Numbered from the stretch's first letter, positions 38,015 through 46,381 are shown. The stretch: DNA of 64,000 nucleotides from Scopulibacillus daqui (GCF_016908855.1 NZ_JAFBER010000015.1:1-64000); one strand, 5' to 3'. Notes: generated by a model from the sequence alone, not told the origin. Numbers and translations: made by a program.

Positions 38015-38245
38015 ATGAATGGCTTACAGCGTACCGCTTTAGCGATCCTTATTATTGGCGGCATCGATCTAGGACTTATTGGATTCTTTCGTTTTGATCT
38101 TATCGCAGCTATTTTCGGCGGTCCGGCTGCCGTAGTATCAAGAGTCCTATATGGGATCATTGGAATAAGCGCCTTGTATTGCTTGACTTTACTATTTAAG
38201 CCGTCAGAAGCATTTGCTGCCGATCCAGATCCAACAACAAAATAG
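38015..38245 (+). CDS. yuzA: DUF378 membrane protein, YuzA-like
   Basis: 76 residues with two membrane helices. The family pattern LAILIIGGIDLGLIGFF, LIAAIFGG and RVLYGIIGISALYCL is complete. Function unknown. B. subtilis yuzA lies in the same neighbourhood, close to yugI and pgi. ATG after AAGGAGG. Confidence 0.85.
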   Translation: MNGLQRTALAILIIGGIDLGLIGFFRFDLIAAIFGGPAAVVSRVLYGIIGISALYCLTLLFKPSEAFAADPDPTTK

Positions 38246-38266
38246 GTGATCAGATCATTAAAAAAG

Positions 38267-38290
38267 GCAGCCTGACAGGCTGCTTTATTT
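38267..38290. terminator. Terminator shared by yuzA and yugI
   Basis: GCAGCCTG A CAGGCTGC with T's to the right and A's to the left, so it works both ways. Confidence 0.85.
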
Positions 38291-38689
38291 TTTTAAGCGC
38301 TTATTTAATTGGGCTTGGCGTTCATTAGATTCTTTTAACCAATCTTTTAATTTTTGTTCAAGCGTGTTGAAGCCAGGCTTCGATGATGATGAAGGTTGAC
38401 GCTTGTTAGTGTTTCTTGGCGCTTTTTGAACCTTTTCTTCAGGCTTTGGTAATGTTGAACGGATAGATAAAGAAATTTTGCCTGCTTCTTCATCAATTGA
38501 TAAGATTTTCACCTTGACAACATCGCCGACATTAAGAAATTCGTTGATATCTTTAACATATTGATGGGCAACCTCGGAAATATGAACCAAACCTTGATGA
38601 TCATCATCTATAGCAACAAACGCCCCAAAAGGCTTAATGCCTGTTACCTTGCCTTCGATGATGTCTCCAACATTATAATTATCCGACAT
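38285..38689 (-). CDS. yugI: S1-domain RNA-binding general stress protein (GSP13)
   Basis: About 134 residues. The N-terminal S1 domain is complete (VGDIIEGKVTGIKPFGAFVA, HQGLVHISEV, VGDVVKVKILSIDEEAGKISLS), followed by a basic, flexible tail rich in Lys, Arg, Ser and Gln. It binds RNA or ribosomes; the B. subtilis homolog is a stress protein. I use the ATG at 38689 after TAGGAG, not the longer frame from 38752. The leader carries two hairpins. Confidence 0.9.
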   Translation of the reverse strand: MSDNYNVGDIIEGKVTGIKPFGAFVAIDDDHQGLVHISEVAHQYVKDINEFLNVGDVVKVKILSIDEEAGKISLSIRSTLPKPEEKVQKAPRNTNKRQPSSSSKPGFNTLEQKLKDWLKESNERQAQLNKRLKK

Positions 38690-38739
38690 GAAAACAACTC
38701 CTAACAATTTATACCGGTGTGAGGCATCCGCCAATCTCT

Positions 38740-38827
38740 TATTTAGGAGCAAGCCTAAATAGGAGCCGACAGAGCTGACCCCCCGATTTATTTATCTGAC
38801 CGCCAGCAGGAAAATGCCTGCTGACGG
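38740..38827 (-). promoter_or_regulatory. yugI leader with two hairpins
   Basis: TATTTAGG/CCTAAATA (38740-38761) and CCGCCAGCAGG/CCTGCTGACGG (38800-38827), neither followed by T's. They could affect mRNA stability or bind a regulator. Confidence 0.35.
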
Positions 38828-38986
38828 AGGTTTCACTTTATTAACTTTTTAATTATAACATAGGAAAGAACAGAAGACAAAACCCTATAAACAAGAAGGA
38901 AACATTCGTTTAAGAAGATTGATCATTTAACACGATTTTTCATGTCCCGGGAAATATTTCACATGTTTTTGCCATGTATGGTCGAA

Positions 38987-39016
38987 AAAAAAGAGACCTG
39001 AAAAGGTCTCTTTTTT
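38987..39016 (-). terminator. asnB terminator
   Basis: AAAAAAGAGACCT/AGGTCTCTTTTTT, T-rich both ways. Confidence 0.88.
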
Positions 39017-40895
39017 ATGCATGAACTAATTCATGATCAAAGGTTATCGACTTTTCGATATAAATTTGATGCCAGATCATAAAGACAAGCACTGTCCAAA
39101 TCTTTCGGCTGTTATCACGCTTGCCATTCTTATGGTCTTCCAAAAGCTTTAAGACATAGGATTTGTTAATAAATTCTTCTGTTTGGCTATCTCGAATAAT
39201 ATTTTTAGCCCAATCGTATAATTCATTTTTTAACCAGACACGGATCGGAACAGGGAATCCAAGCTTTTTCCGGTAAAGAATTGAATCAGGAACAATGCCT
39301 CTCATTGCTTCGCGCAGAGCAAATTTCGTTGTTTTTTCTGCCGTTTTTAGTGATGCAGGAATAGATGAAGCGACATTAAAGACTTCCTTATCAAGGAACG
39401 GCACCCGCAATTCCAGTGAATGAGCCATTGTCATCCGGTCAGCTTTGACTAAGATATCACCTCTCAGCCAAGTATGCATATCAACATATTGCATCTTTTC
39501 AACGTCTTGATAAGATGCGGCACGTTGATAGATCGGCGATGTGATATCAGTAAAATGTCTGGTATCCTGATGTGTCTTCAAGACGAATTTTTTCTCGTCT
39601 TCATCAAACATAAAGGCATTGCCTATATATCTCTTCTGAATCGGCGTACAGCCGCGCATGAAATAGCTTTTTCCTTTGACATCATCCGGAAGCATTTGTG
39701 CAATCGCCTTAATCGCTGACTTTCCTGGAGATGGAATCTTATTAAACCAGTTTAAAGCAAGCGGTTCGCGATAAATATTATAGCCGCCGAACAGTTCGTC
39801 GGCCCCTTCTCCGGACAGGACAACTTTAACATGTTTGCTGGCTTCTTTCGCCACAAAGTACAGCGGAATAGCGGCAGGGTCTGCGACAGGATCATCCATG
39901 TGCCAAATAATTTTCGGCAATTCATTCACAAAAGCCTCTGGAGTGATAACAGTATGTATGTTCTCTACTCCAAGCTTTTCCGCAGAATCCTTAGCAATAT
40001 CAATCTCGCTGTAGCCTTGGCGCTCAAATCCTACCGTAAATGTTTTGATGGCTGGATGGAATTCTTTAGCCAAGGCAACGATGCTTGTTGAATCGATGCC
40101 GCTGGAAAGGAACGCGCCGACCGGCACATCACTGCGCATATGAATTTTTACGGAATCCCTTAATACGTTGCGAATTTTTTCCTTCACTTCATCTAATGTC
40201 TGATTAACCGGGTGAAATTCCGGTTTCCAATAAGCTTGTACCTTGAGTTCATCACCGACTTTTTTCTTTAAGTAATGGCCCGGCTCCAAACGCTTAATAG
40301 ATTCTGCCATTGTATAAGGTTCTGGAACAAATTGGAAAGTCAGGTAATGCTGCAAGGCAGCTTGTGAAACCGGATCAGTGTCTTTTCCAATTAACAAGCT
40401 TTTCTTTTCAGATGCAAAAAATGTGCCGTCTTCTGTTTCCATATAATAAAACGGCTTAATGCCAAACGGATCTCTGGCTGCGTAAAGTTCCTTTTCCTGC
40501 TTATCCCAAATGACGATGCCGAACATGCCGCGAAGCTCTTTAAAAGCCTCTTCCCTTTTGTCAGTGAAGAGCGCCAAAATCACTTCAGTATCAGATGTTG
40601 TTGCAAATTGGTATCCTTTATCTTTTAAGGTCTTTTTTAGCTCTAGATAATTATAAATTTCACCATTAAAAATAATATGATAACGATCATTTTCGTACGA
40701 AAGCGGTTGGTGTCCACCCTCTAAATCAATGATGCTCAGACGCCTGAATCCCAGCTGAACAGTATCATCCGTATAGAACCCATCATCATCAGGGCCCCTA
40801 TGAGTAATAATTTCTGTTCTTTCAGGCATTAAATTCTGTTCGTGATCATTTGGTTTTAGTAATTTATTTGAAATATAACCAACAAATCCGCACAC
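39015..40895 (-). CDS. asnB: Glutamine-hydrolysing asparagine synthase
   Basis: 626 residues. The start is a GTG giving MCGFVGYISN, with Cys2 as the N-terminal nucleophile of the glutaminase domain (THRGPDDDGF, FNGEIYNY). The synthetase domain has the ATP pyrophosphatase loop SSGIDSTSIVALA near residue 264 and GEGADELFGGY near 360. It makes asparagine from aspartate, glutamine and ATP. B. subtilis has three such enzymes (asnB, asnH, asnO); which this corresponds to cannot be settled here. AAAGGGG precedes the start. Confidence 0.94.
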   Translation of the reverse strand: MCGFVGYISNKLLKPNDHEQNLMPERTEIITHRGPDDDGFYTDDTVQLGFRRLSIIDLEGGHQPLSYENDRYHIIFNGEIYNYLELKKTLKDKGYQFATTSDTEVILALFTDKREEAFKELRGMFGIVIWDKQEKELYAARDPFGIKPFYYMETEDGTFFASEKKSLLIGKDTDPVSQAALQHYLTFQFVPEPYTMAESIKRLEPGHYLKKKVGDELKVQAYWKPEFHPVNQTLDEVKEKIRNVLRDSVKIHMRSDVPVGAFLSSGIDSTSIVALAKEFHPAIKTFTVGFERQGYSEIDIAKDSAEKLGVENIHTVITPEAFVNELPKIIWHMDDPVADPAAIPLYFVAKEASKHVKVVLSGEGADELFGGYNIYREPLALNWFNKIPSPGKSAIKAIAQMLPDDVKGKSYFMRGCTPIQKRYIGNAFMFDEDEKKFVLKTHQDTRHFTDITSPIYQRAASYQDVEKMQYVDMHTWLRGDILVKADRMTMAHSLELRVPFLDKEVFNVASSIPASLKTAEKTTKFALREAMRGIVPDSILYRKKLGFPVPIRVWLKNELYDWAKNIIRDSQTEEFINKSYVLKLLEDHKNGKRDNSRKIWTVLVFMIWHQIYIEKSITFDHELVHA

Positions 40896-40934
40896 AATGA
40901 TTGCCCCTTTCTTTAGCCCAAATCGATAAAAATT

Positions 40935-40979
40935 TAGGCATCATCTCCTAAGTTTATCACTCTGATAAAAACTTGCCTA
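40935..40979 (-). promoter_or_regulatory. Hairpin in the asnB leader
   Basis: TAGGCA and TGCCTA enclose AGTTTTTATCA/TGATAAACT and an AGGAGATGATG stretch. No T-box signature is seen. It could control RNA stability or translation. Confidence 0.35.
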
Positions 40980-41086
40980 GATATATGTTGATTTTATTTT
41001 TACAAAATTAGTATCATCCTTTATTTTAACGTTATATATATCGTTATGCCAATTTCATTTATGGTGATATTAAATTAAAAAAAGAC

Positions 41087-41111
41087 GCCTCAGGGGATAA
41101 TCCCCTAAGGC
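41087..41111 (-). terminator. Terminator of the XRE regulator gene at 41105
   Basis: GCCT-AGGGGA/TCCCCT-AGGC, then TTTTTTT on the minus strand. Confidence 0.8.
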
Positions 41112-41326
41112 TTTGACTCAACTTCCATAAACAAATCATCAATCGGAACATTTAAAATAAGCGCAATATTTGCCAGCATTTCTGCTGATATTTTGGTTTT
41201 TCCGGTTTCTAAATAAAAATAACCGTTGGGACTCTTAAATCCAAGCTGTTTTGACATATCATTCAACGACAATTTGGAAGCTTTTCGAAGTTCCTTTATT
41301 TTACCTAAATTAACGACTAATTTCAC
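41105..41326 (-). CDS. Small XRE-family DNA-binding protein
   Basis: About 73 residues, almost only a helix-turn-helix: KIKELRKASKLSLNDMSKQL with recognition part SPNGYFYLETGKTKISAEML. The GTG at 41326 has AAGGAG at 8 bases. It lies divergently from a second XRE regulator gene, so one may control the other. Similar small regulators occur near yugI-pgi type loci, but I know no assigned function. Confidence 0.75.
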   Translation of the reverse strand: MKLVVNLGKIKELRKASKLSLNDMSKQLGFKSPNGYFYLETGKTKISAEMLANIALILNVPIDDLFMEVESKP

Positions 41327-41483
41327 CGCCGCATCTCCTTGCCACATTGGTAACTTTTTAACCTATTTTACTTCATAAAACAAGATATATCAAGATTTTT
41401 TATCCTTTTTGGCAACAATATAAGTATAAAAAATTTATCATGATAAACTTTCTGAAAGTATAAGAAAAAAAACAAATGAAAGG

Positions 41484-41864
41484 GTGTTTCCTCTGATAGG
41501 AAATACACTTGGTTCTAGAATTCGTTTTCTTAGAGAAAAGCATGATCTTTCTCAAAAGCAGCTTGCAAAGCTTCTTGGCATCAGCAACGTCCAACTCAGC
41601 CGTTACGAATCAGGTGACCGGAAACCCGATCCAGAAATGATTGCTGCATTTGCAGAATTCTTTAAAGTCCCGACTGATTTCTTATTGGGATTAACCTCAA
41701 CGACAGTTCAGGAAAACGCTTCTCTTTATTTAAGCCAAGAGGACATTAAGCTGATAAAATCCATTAAAAATGCTCCTGAAATTGAATCCTTTATTCATGA
41801 TCTTCTAAATCATGAGGAGCTCTTTCATAAATTAAAAAAAATCTATCTCATCCTAAAAGATTGA
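41484..41864 (+). CDS. XRE-family regulator
   Basis: About 123-126 residues: N-terminal helix-turn-helix (LGSRIRFLREKHDLSQKQLA, SNVQLSRYESGDRKPDPEM, then VPTDFLLG) and a helical C-terminal part. The start is unclear: the GTG at 41484 has AAAGG only one base away, while a CTG at 41493 lies 8 bases after AAAGGG and would give a product beginning at the codon before IGNTLGSRIR. Divergent from the small XRE gene. Confidence 0.75.
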   Translation: MFPLIGNTLGSRIRFLREKHDLSQKQLAKLLGISNVQLSRYESGDRKPDPEMIAAFAEFFKVPTDFLLGLTSTTVQENASLYLSQEDIKLIKSIKNAPEIESFIHDLLNHEELFHKLKKIYLILKD

Positions 41865-41902
41865 AAAGCAGCAAAGGCGATAAAATAACCTTTGCTGCTT
41901 TT
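41864..41902. terminator. Bidirectional terminator
   Basis: AAAAGCAGCAAAGG/CCTTTGCTGCTTTT between convergent genes. Confidence 0.85.
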
Positions 41903-41910
41903 AATTTAAC

Positions 41911-42294
41911 TTAACACCTGCCGCCGGCAAACCAATAGCCTGACCTGTATAGAAAATAGCCGCCGCCGATAACTAAAATGATAAACAATACGACCCCTAG
42001 TGCAAAAGCTCCGCCCCTTGGCCGGGGAGGACAACAATAAGGTTGAGGGGGACAGTATGTCTGGCAAGGAGATGGCGGTACGGCCGGCGAACAGGGAGGT
42101 ACTGCTTTACATTCATAACTTGGTTGATAACATGCTTGCGGCGGCATATAACATGTTTTGCACCAATCACAAGATTGATAAGGTGCATAGACGACTGAAT
42201 CAATGTCGCCATACATTTTATTTGTATAAGCTGGATACCCATATCCATAGTTATCTGCCGAATAACAAGGGCAGCTCCTCAAACCGCTATTCAA
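41911..42294 (-). CDS. Cys/Pro/Tyr-rich protein with YjcZ-like membrane tail, probable spore protein
   Basis: About 127 residues. The N-terminal two thirds are rich in Cys, Pro and Tyr (QSCDWCKTCYMPPQACYQP, TYCPPQPYCCPPRPRGG), as in spore coat or crust proteins. The C-terminus GGAFALGVVLFIILVIGGGY is one membrane helix of the YjcZ kind. A spore location is my inference from composition. The TTG at 42294 fits the AAGGAGG site better than the TTG at 42300. Confidence 0.6.
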   Translation of the reverse strand: MNSGLRSCPCYSADNYGYGYPAYTNKMYGDIDSVVYAPYQSCDWCKTCYMPPQACYQPSYECKAVPPCSPAVPPSPCQTYCPPQPYCCPPRPRGGAFALGVVLFIILVIGGGYFLYRSGYWFAGGRC

Positions 42295-42401
42295 TATCAA
42301 TGCCTCCTTCCCATACTATATATCTTACGGCAAAATCCCAATCATGTATGGACAATAATCCTAATTTACTTGAATTTAAAATCAGAAGAAGGACTTTTTT
42401 A

Positions 42402-42527
42402 ATGGAAAGTAAAATTGTTATACATAGCCTAACCGCAAACCGCATCCGCTCAATCAATCCGAAAAATCATAGCCCAAAAACAATCAGCATTCATTCATCC
42501 AAAGATAAGAGCTTAAAAATGCTATAG
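42402..42527 (+). CDS. Possible 41-residue small protein
   Basis: ATG at 42402 with AAGGA eight bases upstream. The product (start MESKIVIHSLTANRIRS, end KDKSLKML) is basic and Ser-rich, without a membrane segment. No family recognised. It lies in the 390-base gap 42295-42683; the remaining part of the gap shows no other feature I can support. Confidence 0.3.
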   Translation: MESKIVIHSLTANRIRSINPKNHSPKTISIHSSKDKSLKML

Positions 42528-42683
42528 GCATCCAATACGGGAGTATAACGTATGCTACTCACTTTCTTCGGCACTCTTTTTTAATGACAGATGAATGCTG
42601 GCGGGGCGCGATTTATAATCAACAAAAGAAGCTTGCCGTTCAAAATTGGCTTACAAAGGCTCTATATTAAAGGAGCGATAACC

Positions 42684-43508
42684 TTGCGAATTGTTTCAAT
42701 TTGCCCCAGTAACACTGAAATGCTGGCCTACCTTCAGTTAATGCCTCAAGTTGTAGGTGTCGATAATTATTCTGACTGGCCGGAAGATATTAAAACGCTT
42801 CCCCGGCTTGGTCCGGATTTATCTATTGATATGGATAAAACGGCGTCTTTAAAACCGGATCTTGTGGTGGCTTCGCTTAGTGTTCCCGGTATGGAAAGGA
42901 ACATAGAAGAACTTAAAGCCCGCGGCCTTCCGTACGTTGTTCTTAATCCTCATTCCCTTAAGCAGATTGGCGATGATTTAATAATGCTTGGGGAGTTGAC
43001 GAATCGGAAGTCTTTGGCAGAAGAAGTGGTGAGGCGTTATCATGAAACGATACATCAGTATCAAACACTGGCACATAAGGTTTCAAATAAACCTTCGATC
43101 TATTGGGAATGGTGGCCAAAGCCTGTCTTTACTCCCGGCGGGCGCAATTGGCTGACAGAAATAAGCAGGCTGGCTGGTGCTATTAACCTTTTTGAGAATG
43201 AGCCAAAGGCCAATGTTCAAACTTCTTGGGAAGATGTGATAGCGCGTCAGCCGGATCATATTTGCATGATTTGGGTTGGTGTTGACAGCCATAAAGTTAA
43301 ACCGGATTTCGTTATAAAAAGAAACCAGGCGAAAACCATGAAAGCTGTTATTAAAGGAAATATCCATGTTCTTGAAGAAGCATACTTTTGCCGCCCGTCG
43401 CCAAGATTATTAATGGGCCTGAAAAAGATAGCCGCACTTTTGCATCCGGAGATTTTCCCGGCTTTTTCAAATAATGAAGATTCCTTATATAAATTAAAGA
43501 AAACTTAG
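42684..43508 (+). CDS. Cytoplasmic cobalamin-binding-like (BtuF-type) protein
   Basis: About 274 residues with the type III periplasmic binding protein fold: IVSICPSNTEMLAYL at the start, VVGVDNYSDWP, LKPDLVVASLS and VFTPGGRNWL. There is no signal peptide or lipobox: the TTG at 42684 (AAAGGAGCGATAACC upstream) starts right at the first strand, so it would stay in the cytosol. Similar soluble proteins are common in Bacillales, often annotated as cobalamin-binding, with no proven role. No BtuCD genes are nearby. Confidence 0.7.
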   Translation: MRIVSICPSNTEMLAYLQLMPQVVGVDNYSDWPEDIKTLPRLGPDLSIDMDKTASLKPDLVVASLSVPGMERNIEELKARGLPYVVLNPHSLKQIGDDLIMLGELTNRKSLAEEVVRRYHETIHQYQTLAHKVSNKPSIYWEWWPKPVFTPGGRNWLTEISRLAGAINLFENEPKANVQTSWEDVIARQPDHICMIWVGVDSHKVKPDFVIKRNQAKTMKAVIKGNIHVLEEAYFCRPSPRLLMGLKKIAALLHPEIFPAFSNNEDSLYKLKKT

Positions 43509-43523
43509 CGCTGAGGTGGTGAC

Positions 43524-43830
43524 CCCCAAAAGTTAGAGTTTTAATTATGTAGCTGTTTGGCTGGTTTGAGTTCGGTATTGTACTGGGCTTAAACCAGCCA
43601 ATTTTACTTTAATTCGTTTTGCCTTCACCTTTTAATTCTAAATGGATACGACGATAACCATATTTTCCGTCATGTTTTTGAAACAACTCGGTAATTTTCT
43701 CTTTCAATTCTTTATCTGGATCCTCTTTCTTTAATTGTTGAATATGATAATGATAGGTTGCTTCTGGTATATTTACTACCTTTAACACATTTTTTAATTT
43801 AAATCCTTCTTCTTTGAGTTCAAATGCCAA
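43524..43830 (-). pseudogene. IS150-type orfB with its centre deleted
   Basis: The frame starts AFELKEEGFKLKNVLK and IPEATYHYHIQQL as usual, continues to YGYRRIHLELKGEG, then ends. In the next frame the normal orfB C-terminus follows at once (RIKVKLAGLSPVQYRTQTSQ, stop). The entire DDE catalytic core is missing, so the element cannot move itself. Confidence 0.85.
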
Positions 43831-44357
43831 CGCTGCTTGTGCTTTTCGAGGTAGGCATTCGGGTTGTCCTGAAAAGCTTTTAACTTTTTTAAATAAGCAT
43901 TTTCTAAACGAAGCAGTTCATTTTCATGCTCTAATTGCTCTTCACGTGATATGACTTTTTCTTGTTTTGATTGTTTCGGTTTTCTTTTTCCAGACATAGA
44001 AGGCCGTCCTTTCGTTTTCTCTTTGAGCCCTTCTATCCCTTCTTTAATAAAAGTTATGTTCCATTTCGCAATAAGAGATGGTTCGTTCATTTGAAATTCA
44101 ATTGCAGTTTCCTGGTAAGAAGCGCCCGTTTGTTTCATAAAGTTTAATACATTTAACTTAAATTGAACAGTATAAACCTTTTTAGAACGCTTTTTACTCA
44201 ATCCCTCTTTACCAAATGCTTTATATGCATTTACCCATTTTTTAATGATTGATCCATCTGGAATGCCATATTTTCTAGACAATAAACTATAACCCAGAGG
44301 ACCACCAAGATATTCCTTCACTATCATTAGTTTAAATTCATCGCTGTACTTTGCCAT
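43794..44357 (-). CDS. IS150-type OrfA
   Basis: 187 residues with two helix-turn-helix segments (LSRKYGIPDGSIIKKWVNAY; ASYQETAIEFQMNEPSLIAKW) and a C-terminal leucine-zipper stretch (REEQLEHENELLRLENAYLKK, split here). It binds the element's ends. It appears intact, but its partner OrfB is broken. Confidence 0.88.
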   Translation of the reverse strand: MAKYSDEFKLMIVKEYLGGPLGYSLLSRKYGIPDGSIIKKWVNAYKAFGKEGLSKKRSKKVYTVQFKLNVLNFMKQTGASYQETAIEFQMNEPSLIAKWNITFIKEGIEGLKEKTKGRPSMSGKRKPKQSKQEKVISREEQLEHENELLRLENAYLKKLKAFQDNPNAYLEKHKQRWHLNSKKKDLN

Positions 44358-44428
44358 ATAAAAACACCCCGGAAGTTAGATTTTTTACTCTAACTTCCGG
44401 GGTGCAGTACCCGCTGACCAAGTTTTCT

Positions 44429-45052
44429 TTAATTATCCAATATTTTTTGGCGAAAAACCTGCAAATGCTTTGAGTTGTTTAACTTCTTAAGCGTGTCCTC
44501 CTTAAGCGTGCCTTTGCCTCTTTTTATAACATACACTTTAAGTTTTTTCTTGCCCCAATGGCGATAAACATCATCTACGGTATTATAATAAAGATCAAGT
44601 CTGTTTCCGTGTATAGCTGATCCAGTATCGGCAACAACGCCGTAACCGTATCCAGGGATAAAAAGAATCGTCCCAATCGGAAATACTTTAGGATCGGCAG
44701 CGATTGTCGAATATAAATCTCGGCGGACCTTTACCCCGCTGTATGTAACGCCGTACCCTGGGTCATCCGGCATTTTTCCCGTTGATTCAATCCCGGCCGT
44801 ATAACCCGTCGCTATCACTCTTTGTGCCGGATATTTTTTTAAATCTAATGTTTTTTCTAATGTCATTTCTTTTGGTTCAGAGGCTTGAGTTTTTTTAGGG
44901 GTATTTCCGTTTAATGGCTTGTGGCTTGTTTTTAAAAAACTATCAATAAAGTCACTAGCTTTTAATCCCGTTAACGCATGAAAACTTGTCAAAATGGCAC
45001 AAATAAAGAGCAATGTCATCGCAGCCCTTTTGACTATTTTAACCGTTTGCAA
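44429..45052 (-). CDS. yuiC: 3D-domain cell-wall protein YuiC
   Basis: 207 residues: one N-terminal membrane or signal helix ([18 protein letters not shown]), a Lys-rich linker, and a C-terminal 3D domain with the three aspartates in [15 protein letters not shown] and the [19 protein letters not shown] entry. Such domains are lytic transglycosylases related to resuscitation-promoting factors; B. subtilis YuiC is of this kind. TTG start after AGGAGAG. It is the last of yuiA-yuiB-yuiC. Confidence 0.92.
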   Translation of the reverse strand: MQTVKIVKRAAMTLLFICAILTSFHALTGLKASDFIDSFLKTSHKPLNGNTPKKTQASEPKEMTLEKTLDLKKYPAQRVIATGYTAGIESTGKMPDDPGYGVTYSGVKVRRDLYSTIAADPKVFPIGTILFIPGYGYGVVADTGSAIHGNRLDLYYNTVDDVYRHWGKKKLKVYVIKRGKGTLKEDTLKKLNNSKHLQVFRQKILDN

Positions 45053-45179
45053 TGTTTTCCACTCTCCTCCTGTTTCATCGTTCCCAAAACAGGAGGAATT
45101 TATACTACTCGTCTTACATTGAAACGGTTGTTCTCAGAGCTAGAAATACGATCAAAAACTCGAAATACTCAGGTTGATT

Positions 45180-45497
45180 TTAAAACATTTGGTAGCCCCT
45201 TGACCTTAACGTTTTAATAACAAATCCGGAAATAATCGTTCCCATAAATCCTGTGCTAAGAACAATAAGATCCGGAATGGTCAGACTGGCCAAACGATGT
45301 CCAACCGCTTTGAAAGTCTCCGCGGGATGCGTAAAATAATCAAGCGTTGACACATTATCGATCATGATAATAACAATAAATGGATAGCAAAAAGCCATTA
45401 ACCAAGATGTTTTTAACAACATATTGATAATAAAAGCAATGCCGAAAAATAATACCATAAAGAGCAGCATTGATATGATAAACTGAGGTAAAAACAC
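45180..45497 (-). CDS. yuiB: YuiB membrane protein
   Basis: 105 residues, the same length as the B. subtilis protein, with three hydrophobic helices (QFIISMLLFMVLFFGIAFII, SWLMAFCYPFIVIIMI, LIVLSTGFMGTIISGFVI). Function unknown. I start at the GTG at 45497, where GGGGG precedes at 7 bases; a longer frame to 45587 is read-through into transposon debris. Confidence 0.87.
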   Translation of the reverse strand: MFLPQFIISMLLFMVLFFGIAFIINMLLKTSWLMAFCYPFIVIIMIDNVSTLDYFTHPAETFKAVGHRLASLTIPDLIVLSTGFMGTIISGFVIKTLRSRGYQMF

Positions 45498-45577
45498 GCC
45501 TTTTCCCCCTTTTTTATTTAAAATTAGTTTACTTAAAAATGTCAGAATCGTCAAATTTCCATTGATAACAAATGTGT

Positions 45578-45814
45578 CTATATCCAAATTTTGGAAAGAG
45601 CATTAAAAAAAGCGGGACGAGGGTTACCTTCACATCCTAAACATTCATACCGTGCATAGCCTAGGTCACGAGTACCACACTTAATTGTTTTCTGAACAGC
45701 TTCTTTGATATCTTTCCGATAGGATTCGGGTAATAAATTAGCATGAAGCTTCCAGAAACCGTCAAAATGTTCTTTTAGAATTTGTTTAATAACACCACTT
45801 TTATGTTTCCCCAT
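45578..45814 (-). pseudogene. IS91-type transposase fragment
   Basis: The N-terminus (ATG at 45814, after GGGGTGGTAAC) shows KQILKEHFDGFWKLH and the first half of the transposase zinc-binding domain, KCGTRDLGYARYECLGCEGN. It breaks off at PRPAFF where the second Cys pair should follow and runs into unrelated residues. The catalytic part is absent. It splits yuiA from yuiB. Confidence 0.75.
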
Positions 45815-45901
45815 GTTACCACCCCAAAGTAAATCTACGAACATTTTACCGAACAATTATCCACAAATCGACATTTTATAATTTCCTAAACAATAAAAAA
45901 A

Positions 45902-45922
45902 CAGCCACTTAACAAGTGGCTG
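45902..45922 (-). terminator. yuiA terminator
   Basis: CAGCCACTT/AAGTGGCTG, then TTTTTTT on the minus strand. Confidence 0.88.
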
Positions 45923-46039
45923 CTATGCCTTACCGGTGCCGCAACAGTGGCTGCACGTTTCAGAACCTCCCAGCAACAGCTGAAAGTAACCTTTCCCCTT
46001 GCAATAAGGACAATTATTCTTTTCACCTGTTTTCTTCAA
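45923..46039 (-). CDS. yuiA: YuiA, small zinc-finger protein
   Basis: 38 residues, TTG start after AAGGGGTG. Two CxxC pairs are visible, NCPYCKGKGYF and ETCSHCCGTG, with the conserved QLLLGG between them; the CxxCxGxG form resembles the DnaJ zinc finger. Probably binds Zn. It keeps its B. subtilis place between yuiB and yumB, except that transposon debris now separates it from yuiB. Function unknown. Confidence 0.85.
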   Translation of the reverse strand: MKKTGEKNNCPYCKGKGYFQLLLGGSETCSHCCGTGKA

Positions 46040-46316
46040 GATCAACACCCCTTCACGAATTTTCTGATAATATTACCACTTTTGATCAATAATGAAAAGG
46101 GATACTTGCATCGATTTTTCTTAATGTAAGCGGGTACATCTTAATCAATCTAATTATTATTTAAATTTTCTGCCAATTACTTGAATTCTTCTTTTCTTAT
46201 TGTTAACCTTAAATGAATACTTGATGGATTGAATAATATAAATGCTTAAAGGACTAACCCTGAATTGCGGGAAAAGCATATGATCTGCGGACCAATGCGG
46301 TACGTAGGAAAAGGCA

Positions 46317-46381
46317 TAAAAAAAACCGCCCGATCTTGTAAAATGTAATGGCCTAAACCCATTTTACAGAAAGGACGGTTC
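46317..46381 (+). mobile_element. Relic of an IS1182-like 5' region
   Basis: AAAAAAACCGCCC-ATCTTGTAAAATG and AGAAAGGACG-TT match, with about three quarters identity, the untranslated 5' region of the broken IS1182-type element at 14815-14876. No transposase frame follows. The rest of the 421-base gap 46040-46460 holds the yuiA promoter region and the yumB terminator. Confidence 0.6.

Larger units (their letters stand above)
43520..44405 (-). mobile_element. IS3-family (IS150-like) element with an internal deletion
   Basis: Both ends are present and inverted: TGACCCCCAAAAGTTAGAGT on the left and, on the minus strand, TGCACCCCGGAAGTTAGAGT on the right (16 of 20 identical). Between them are a complete orfA and only the first and last parts of orfB. 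At about 0.9 kb it is roughly 0.5-0.6 kb short of a full element. It sits 24 bases after yuiC. No clear target duplication is seen; the exact ends may differ by a few bases. Confidence 0.8.

Noticed and set aside
40896-41040. T-box leader for asnB
   Set aside because: The T-box signature GGGTGGNACCGCG and a specifier loop are absent.
42000-42527. 175-residue rightward open frame
   Set aside because: Most of it is antisense to the Cys/Pro-rich gene at 41911-42294. Only the last 41 codons, with their own start signals, were kept as a weak candidate.
45497-45587. Longer N-terminus of YuiB
   Set aside because: The extension reads through transposon-derived sequence; the GTG at 45497 gives the normal 105 residues and has a good ribosome-binding site.
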